From positions 213,766-277,765 of the forward strand of contig VFIW01000063.1 in the NCBI GenBank assembly GCA_006386115.1: a stretch of DNA of 64,000 bases. The letters are read 5' to 3'. Shown piece after piece: positions 57,216 to 64,000 of the stretch. The translations under genes were made by a program, and so were the position numbers. Numbering within the stretch: the stretch's first letter is position 1; each line of letters begins with the position of its first letter. The DNA is from Globisporangium splendens. Its lineage: Eukaryota; Oomycota; Peronosporomycetes; Pythiales; Pythiaceae. Under the pieces are notes generated by a model. The model did no database searches. It was not told the origin of the DNA and saw nothing but the letters and a program-made list of their open reading frames with translations.

Positions 57216-57540
57216 GCGAGCGTGTTGGTGGTCTCCGCCATTAGTTGACTGTCGCCAGAGGGTCTGTCTTCTACCTACCTCCTCTATTTATATGCATCAC
57301 ATATCCAAATCCGTTAACCATGGGACGGCGAGAAGCATTTCAAATTGGCCATTTCCCCATTCCCTCTGAATCGCTTTTCTTTGCGTCGCCCTTCGTGCCT
57401 AATCGTGGCACGCTTTTCTGTTTGTGGTTGTAGCTGCTCCAGTAAAAAAATGTAGCCATTTCACATGTCGCATATGACCATCACTCTTCTTGAACCTGTC
57501 GAGTGGCTTTAGTGGCATGTCACTCATTCAAAGTTAGAGC
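57216..57540. promoter_or_regulatory. Divergent promoter region of PDZ and WD40 genes
   Basis: 325 nt between two divergent genes. CACTCATTCA at 57521-57530 resembles the oomycete TCATTC initiator and lies about 10 nt before the first WD40-gene ATG and about 70 nt before the second. Confidence 0.35.
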
Positions 57541-59978
57541 ATGCGCTCTGCTTTTGGCGCGAAGAGCTCCATCTTGGCACATTATTGCGAATCAACCGAG
57601 ATGAAGCGGCACGCGACGGTGCCGATCACGGCGTTTTTCCAGCGCAAGCAGCCGCGCAAGCCGCCGCCGCAGGAGACGTCGCGTCCGCAAAGTGCTGCTG
57701 TCCACAATGACGCTACGGCAGCAACGACAGTGGCCGTCGACGGCGACGACGAGGCCATGGAGGAGATCAGCAGCGCTGGCAGTACGAGTCCACCTCATGG
57801 CGACGAAGATGAGCTTTCTGACAATAATGACAGACCCACTCACAGTATGCGACGTCAGCGCCGAGACGGTCGTCATGTCACCCGACTGCTGCACGCACGA
57901 GAGCTCGGAAGTGCGGGTGGAATGCTGCAGTTGCATCCGCAGATGCCGCGCAAGAGTCAACAGCAACAGGTGGTGCGCTGGGCGCTCACGCACTTCCAGC
58001 CGCTCCCGTTGGAACTGCAGCTCCCAGAGCACTGGCAGCGGCAAGCTGGCTTCCTGTGTGACGATGCGTTTTACACGAGTTGCATCGAGTTTGACGCACA
58101 AGGCGTGCTGCTGGTCGCCGGCTCGTCGAACGGCATCATCGCATTGTACGATTTCGACGAGCAGTTCTACAAATCGATCAACCTTGGACAGGTGCGTTGT
58201 GCTGATGCAGCTCAACCATTGGGGTTCTAATGCTGTTGTGGTGGTTATTATAGCGAACTCGAGAAGCGGTGAAGAGAGCAAATGACGCCGACGATACGCC
58301 TACTTCGCCTGCTGCCTCGCCACCTCGTGAGATCATGCGTCCGGTACGAATATGACTACTGAGACTGAACACAGCAAGTATGTATGATGAGAACTACATC
58401 AATCTAGATGCGTTTGCTTTCGATTTTAGATCCATACCATCTTCACACGGCAAGAGATCAAGCGCATCCGTTGGAATCCTTCCAATGAGGTACGAAGATC
58501 CTTGATCTCTCTCTCTCCTTATTGCGGATATTCGTATTTGACAGCAGTGTTTTGCATTGCCTGCCACCTTTGATGTAGGATGAGATCGCATGCAGTTTCT
58601 CAAACCGGAACGAGATCCACCTTTTCAACCTTCAAAAGTTTCCCACGAAGTCCCACCGCGTGTTAAAAGCGACGAGTCCGCCATCGAGCGGGTACAACGA
58701 CATCGTTTTCCTTCCTTCTCAAGTGACAAATCAAGCCCCAGGCAGCAATGTGACACCTCACAGTAACCTCATTGGCGGAGATATGAACGGAACTGTTCGG
58801 ATGTGGGATCCCAAGATCCCGGCGCGGCCAATGTGGAGCGTATCGACAGGGACCCACCCCGTGAATGCACTGCTACTGTCCCGTATGAATCAGTACCTTG
58901 TGTGCGGAACGGAGTCGGGCTTTCTTACGGTAAGAGTGGCTAATACAATGGGTGGGCATTTGATGGGGGCTAGGAATACTAACACTTCCGTTTTTTGGCT
59001 GTCGGATAGACATTTGACGTGCTCAACCTGAGCGTCCCAGCGTTTGCCTCCAAGGCAGTTCCTCAGCGCAAGGCATCGTATCATATTCTGGAGCTAATCA
59101 AGCGTACGTTTATTTCAGCCAACTGCTCACCCTGCGTGGTTCATGACGGCCAACCATTTTCTTTGTTTTCTTTCTATTTGTGTTTATAGCGTATTTGACG
59201 TCCGAGTATGCGTCCTCCCTGCTGCTGTCAAAGCAAACTGGAGGTGCGGGGATTATGTCGATTCACGCATCACCATCGTCGCCAACCCAAGTGATTTGCC
59301 AACTACGAAACGACTGGGTTGTAGTCGTGGATTTTCTGCACGGATTCATCACCAAACTGCACACATTTATCAAAGGCATACGAAAAAACGTGAGGATTAT
59401 GCTTTCGATATGCCCAATTCTAACGCTTCTTTCATTCTGTTTGTTTTTCATTGACACATAAACTAGAACCTCCTGCTGTAACCAAAGCCAAGTCATCGTT
59501 ACCAGCGTCGGTGGTGTTGATGTCGGAACAGGAGCAGCCAACGACTGCTTCTGTCTCCAGATTGGGCCGAAATTCCTGGCTGAGCTGCCACCGCTGCGCT
59601 GGAACGCTTCTCTTTGAAGACTCGATCCTGTGCACCGGAGTCTTTGACAACGCCAACCTCAACATGATCGATCTTAATCAGCTCCCACCACGTCCGAGAT
59701 CATTGAAAGACTCCGAGGTGCACACTTTGGTGCTGGACAACAGCGAACAAGCCTCCACGCCGTATCCGCTGAACAACTTCACGAGACCAACGCTTATGGG
59801 ACGGATAACTGTCGCTACCACGAAGCGAGGCTCTGGGGACTCCGTTGGTCGTCTCGACCGCTTCCGCATCCCCATGGACGGCCTTGTCACTGCTGTAAGC
59901 AGCCATCCGCATCGAAACCTCGTCGTCTGCGGAGGTGAAGGCATACGTTTGCAGATCGTGGATATGCTCGGCGAGTAG
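57541..59978 (+). CDS. WD40-repeat protein with N-terminal PIP-box-like motif
   Basis: Seven exons (57541-58191, 58254-58343, 58430-58489, 58579-58929, 59010-59103, 59190-59389, 59493-59978) keep phase and give 643 aa. WD40-type blades are seen as FYTSCIEFDAQGVLLVAGSS with IIALYDFDE, IKRIRWNPSNEDEIACSFS, NLIGGDMNGTVRMWDPK, ALLLSRMNQYLVCGTESG and VTAVSSHPHRNLVVCGGEG. Near the N-terminus MKRHATVPITAFFQRKQ fits the PCNA-binding pattern except that the usual first Gln is Thr. Proteins with this layout include substrate receptors of CUL4-DDB1 ligases that act in replication or repair, which is an inference only. The start may be the ATG at 57601, which sits closer to a typical distance from the initiator-like element. 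The acceptor of exon 7 is the least certain junction. Confidence 0.75.
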
Positions 59979-60704
59979 AACCTCAATGTCAAGTCAGCCA
60001 GAACAGACTAGAAAATACAATCCCTGGAGCGATACAGCCGATCGACCGCTTACATCAGGGAAACTCTGGGGAGGGTTAATGAAGCATTGCGAGTCATATG
60101 TGTTTTGAGGCAAGTGGCGTCCAACTTGGGTGGACGGATGACTAATTCGGAGCTAAACGAAGAACCAGACGGTCTCACTTCCACCAGTCAAGCCGCTGGC
60201 AACGGTGGTAATGTGTCAGCAACGTAGAGTGACTCATTGTCGCCTTCCAACTTTGACAAGCAGCTTGCTCTTGAATTCTTCCGTCTTCATTTTGTGGCCA
60301 GTTCGTGAAGTGCACAAAAGATGACGGCAAAGAAGAGCGAAGAGAAGACACGTCTCCACTCACGATGGACGACGCACCAGACATGACGCACGTTGCCCAC
60401 TCGCTTTAGGACTCCCATTCGACGCAGTCAACACCATTTTCGAATTCGCGCGTGATCTCAATCCTTGATAGAGAAAGCAGTCGAAGGTGTTTCCAAAGTC
60501 TCACCCACATGGTGTCGCGTGGCATGTCAAAGCACAAGACAGCATCATGCCGAGACTCTCGAATTCAAGTTTTGCCCAGGAGTCTCAGCGGATATCGGCT
60601 CTCTTGTGAAAACACTCGACGCAAGGCGCGATGTGCTTCGCGAGCCAGATTGTGAATGTGCCGCACAAGAGGCAGATAGCACGGCGCTGACGCTTTAGTT
60701 GGAG
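59979..60704. other. 3' intergenic region, no gene seen
   Basis: Downstream of the WD40 gene. Short open frames without codon bias; nothing recognised. Confidence 0.45.
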
Positions 60705-61196
60705 TTGGCGAGAAAATCAAACTTTCTTTTAGAATTGATGTCGGAGCGATTCGTGACGGCCATAAACACTCAAATGAAAAATGATCACCAGGGTATTTAT
60801 CCCTAGTGCCATGATAAATGGACAGTGCGCACATGCAAGTCAGTATCGTGGCTAATGTATTCGCTCATACAAGCCACCTTCATTGTGCAAAAACGTTGCA
60901 ACGAATGCTACCCGCTCGAATGATTCGAGCAACGCTATTTCTGCTTGACAGAATAGAATACACAGTGCTGGCCGCCAGTGATAGGAAGCGTCATACTACA
61001 GCAATTTAACATACTGGGTTCATTATTATAAACTAAAACGCAATTCTGATTTTACTAGGACGGCTTTGCCAGGGCATGGCCGTTATGCTAAAGCACACAT
61101 GTCGGCAAGATATGGTGCAGGAATGACTATTGTGTCCATCTAGGCTGCAATCTCCTTATACATAGTCTCCAGCTCTGCCATCAGCAGTTGGAGAGA
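60705..61196. repeat. Left arm of perfect 492-bp inverted repeat
   Basis: Its reverse complement is found, base for base by eye, at 61896-62387. The arm begins TTGGCGAGAAAATC and ends CAGTTGGAGAGA. It carries a short internal palindrome (GCTCGAATGATTCGAGC). No transposase or terminal motif is recognised within it. Confidence 0.93.
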
Positions 61197-61895
61197 GAAA
61201 GGAATCCTACGTGCAAATGCAAACAAGGATGGGAACTGTTAACACGCGAAACTCGAGCGGCCACGTGGTAGGCAATCAATGACAATTTGCCATTAAACCC
61301 ACATTTGGCCAGGAAATCCAGCAGATCGAAGACCTTCCGATCGCAACAGTCCAAGACCATATATGAGAGGAATGATCCACTGCGCTGGCTGCTGCTTCCG
61401 CTAATTTGCGTTTCGACTGTTCCAATTTATCAGGACTCGCGTAAATGTAGCCCCCGGTGCTTCATATTACACCCTCCCTCTATGCACTTTTAGCGACAGT
61501 ATCTGACTTGGCCACACTAGAACCGGGGTGCAATTCATACTGAGTGTTTACAGTGAATCAAAGAAATAAGAGTGTCAAAGAGTTGTATTGCTAATGCATC
61601 GGCAAAACATTAACATCTAAGCGTGACGAGTGGTTGCTTAGTGTTGATAAGCGTGCGATCCAGTCTCCCAGACTGTCGATCCAGAAGGTCGAGCCTTCTC
61701 CATAGACTGCTGCACCCCCTCCCACCGATCCAGCAATTTTAGCCTATGATCTTACGTCTACAGAAGAAGCATAGGAATTCCTGTATTGACAATTACTTCC
61801 CTCGATCGGCATTGAGCGACGTGCCACCAAACCAAGCTTGGATCCGTGAGGTTAGTGGAAATTCAACGTTTTCGAATCTTGCTTCGTCACACAGG
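61197..61895. other. 699-bp spacer between inverted arms
   Basis: Unique sequence with no open frame of note and no recognised mobile-element gene. Confidence 0.6.
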
Positions 61896-62387
61896 TCTCT
61901 CCAACTGCTGATGGCAGAGCTGGAGACTATGTATAAGGAGATTGCAGCCTAGATGGACACAATAGTCATTCCTGCACCATATCTTGCCGACATGTGTGCT
62001 TTAGCATAACGGCCATGCCCTGGCAAAGCCGTCCTAGTAAAATCAGAATTGCGTTTTAGTTTATAATAATGAACCCAGTATGTTAAATTGCTGTAGTATG
62101 ACGCTTCCTATCACTGGCGGCCAGCACTGTGTATTCTATTCTGTCAAGCAGAAATAGCGTTGCTCGAATCATTCGAGCGGGTAGCATTCGTTGCAACGTT
62201 TTTGCACAATGAAGGTGGCTTGTATGAGCGAATACATTAGCCACGATACTGACTTGCATGTGCGCACTGTCCATTTATCATGGCACTAGGGATAAATACC
62301 CTGGTGATCATTTTTCATTTGAGTGTTTATGGCCGTCACGAATCGCTCCGACATCAATTCTAAAAGAAAGTTTGATTTTCTCGCCAA
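61896..62387. repeat. Right arm of perfect 492-bp inverted repeat
   Basis: Exact inverted copy of 60705-61196. Identity stops abruptly at both ends, and no obvious target-site duplication flanks the outer ends. Confidence 0.93.
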
Positions 62388-62579
62388 TCCCATCCACTTC
62401 ATTAATTCGCAATTTGTCTATCGTCTGGTTGGGGTGCTGGAATGAGAACAATTGAAACCCCTTAACGAGAAACAGTTGTAGGTCAGATGTTTGACGTATC
62501 CTGCCGAGTCATCTACTCGGAAAAGCCGATTTCATTTGAGGTCGCATTGCTATTTTGGTGTCCACGCTCGCCAGAGTAG

Positions 62580-62948
62580 ATGTTTATATTTTCAGCAGCA
62601 AACAGTTGGCGGCGCGAGCAATACGCGCTCAAGTTACTAACGGCTCGAAAGTCCTTTAACTGCTACGAAGTGCTTTCACCCTCCTCAGCATGCAACGTTT
62701 TACTGCACCATTCCTCACTGCCTGGTCGGCCCAAGATATCAAGCGTGGCAAAAATTGCTTTCCAACCATGGTATCGGGCTTTGTCCTTTTTTACGAACCT
62801 GTTCCCAAACATGATGAAGGCGCTGCTCAACCATGGAGATCACGGTGCACAGCATGCAGCCACATTAGCGAGTTCGGGAAACCCAGATATCACGCGCGGC
62901 GAAGAGGTGCTGGTCAACTATGGGTATCATAGCGATACAACGATCTGA
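62580..62948 (+). pseudogene. Possible SET-domain relic
   Basis: An open frame of 122 codons ends with NHGDHGAQHAA...ITRGEEVLVNYGYHSD. This recalls the end of SET methyltransferase domains, where an NH-x-x-x-N segment is followed by GEE-L-V-YGY. The rest of the SET fold is not recognisable and no flanking exons were found, so if real it is a fragment. Codon use is not strongly biased. Confidence 0.25.
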
Positions 62949-64000
62949 TCAAAATGCCATGTCTGATCGGATACACGATCAAAATAGGACATCAAAGGAG
63001 TCTGACTGTTGAAGTCAAAAGTCAAAAGGGTTACAACGCCGCTATTAATTAGATAGCGTTTTTTACTTGACCTCTATCACCTTACCAGACACCTGACACA
63101 ATGTGCAAAATTTTGGGTCGTGAATTCTGGAACGTTGATGTGATCTCGCCTATCTGATTGACTGCCAGGGTCAAGCCTCCCATGGTGTCCATTTGTCCAG
63201 CCGTTGTCCCTTGTTTTGGGTATAATTTGATTGTGGTGCGGTGTCCCGTGTTTCCCTATGTCCCTTGTAACGGCACCCTAATGAACCTACTGCGCGGGAA
63301 AACAAGCGCCCTTAGTATGATTATAACAGTACAACAAAATATTCCCGTATTTTTTTACTGTTTTAGAAAAAAACCCCGATTGGAGTTGCATCTTCAACCA
63401 AGCATGGGGATAGTGCAGATTATTCAATGCAAAGTAAATATACAACTGGTTTATAGGATGTGGCAAAATTTTAACACGAGTACTCAAAGGAATAGTCAGG
63501 ATCACAGTGTCTTGGAGTAAGCATCTCCGCTCGATCGCCTGGAAGAAGAACCTTCCTTTCAATGTCGACTTCCGGGCCATCATCGGTCGTTTTTCCTCCC
63601 GAATAGACCAATTGGCCGCCAGTAATTACCGGAAAATTTCCTCGTCGGAGTCGGATGTTGTTGGGCCGCGAAGACCAACAGCACGTGCAAATGCTTATGT
63701 CCCTCGCTGTTATTCGGGCGCATCCTTGATGTCAGCAAGCTTTTTGTATACCTTTAGATCTTGAGCATATCACACCAATAAACAGAAGGCTAGGTTGGGC
63801 TTGGGGAATCCTCAATTCACTCCCGAATGAAACCGCTCAATCTCGTTTGTTTGTCCGGCGACAAACTGGCTTTATTTAAGCCCATGTTACATTCCAGACT
63901 ATGTGTCTGTGTGAAGATCTGTCCGTAGACGCCTCAAACACGGCCGCACGCCTTGCGCTTGAAGGAAGACTTGAGAGGAACTTGGCAAAATTACAACTGA
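62949..64000. other. Terminal 1-kb stretch, no gene seen
   Basis: AT-rich with short open frames on both strands (for example 63158-63520 and 63507-63764) that have no domain signal. It may be old transposon debris, but no identifiable element is visible. Confidence 0.4.

Noticed and set aside
60783..60830. Arm sequence resembling a homing-endonuclease site (GGGATAAATACCCT-like)
   Set aside because: It is an imperfect short palindrome with no nearby LAGLIDADG gene, so the resemblance is probably coincidental.
1..64000. CRISPR arrays, bacterial operons, rRNA genes
   Set aside because: The window is spliced eukaryotic nuclear DNA; no direct-repeat/spacer arrays, ribosome-binding sites or rRNA sequence were seen.

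Overview
This window is nuclear DNA of a stramenopile, most likely an oomycete. The genes are compact and close together. Introns are short (mostly about 50-110 nt) with GTRNGT donors. GC-rich codons are preferred, several genes have a TCATT-type initiator just upstream, and the protein set (tandem-PAS hybrid histidine kinase, large ARM and coiled-coil proteins) fits that group. No species is assigned. All exon boundaries below were worked out by eye from splice consensus and reading phase, and no transcript data were used.

Layout. 0.2-3.9 kb: SGT1 co-chaperone and a mitochondrial-type Era GTPase, both minus strand. 4.6-4.9 kb: a small unknown gene. 5.6-13.5 kb: minus-strand coiled-coil coding sequence with an N-terminal LamG-like domain, a central TIR-like block and a C-terminal fibronectin III domain; it is one very large gene or two abutting genes. 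13.5-17.4 kb, plus strand: an ankyrin protein, proteasome chaperone PSMG3/PAC3 and a Rab18-type GTPase. A 2.9-kb gene-free stretch follows. 20.4-26.5 kb: a 2,028-residue hybrid histidine kinase with ten tandem PAS repeats, HisKA, HATPase, receiver and HPt domains and a C-terminal CaaX-like box. 26.8-29.4 kb (minus): a MAP-kinase-kinase-like kinase with an unusual catalytic site. 30.1-32.5 kb: an acyl-CoA-binding domain joined through membrane segments to a PRELI/MSF1 lipid-transfer domain, with two consecutive microexons. 32.9-41.5 kb: a giant armadillo-repeat gene interrupted by two frame breaks, one at an exact 8-bp tandem duplication.

42.7-45.6 kb: housekeeping genes for porphobilinogen synthase (ALAD) and cytosolic tryptophanyl-tRNA synthetase. 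46.0-48.6 kb (minus): a Trf4-like non-canonical poly(A) polymerase with an N-terminal CCCH zinc finger. 49.5-50.5 kb (minus): a small basic protein with a Pol-beta-lyase-like helix-hairpin-helix domain. 52.0-54.3 kb: a large unrecognised protein with a C2HC zinc motif. 54.6-57.2 kb (minus): a protein with five PDZ domains. 57.5-60.0 kb: a WD40 protein with an N-terminal PIP-box-like motif. The last 4 kb have no intact gene but carry a perfect 492-bp inverted repeat and a possible SET-domain relic.

The genes are a mixture of housekeeping and signalling functions, with no operon-like cluster. The best candidates for undescribed biology are the ten-PAS lipid-anchored phosphorelay kinase, the ACBP-membrane-PRELI fusion and the LamG/TIR-like/FN3 coiled-coil locus.
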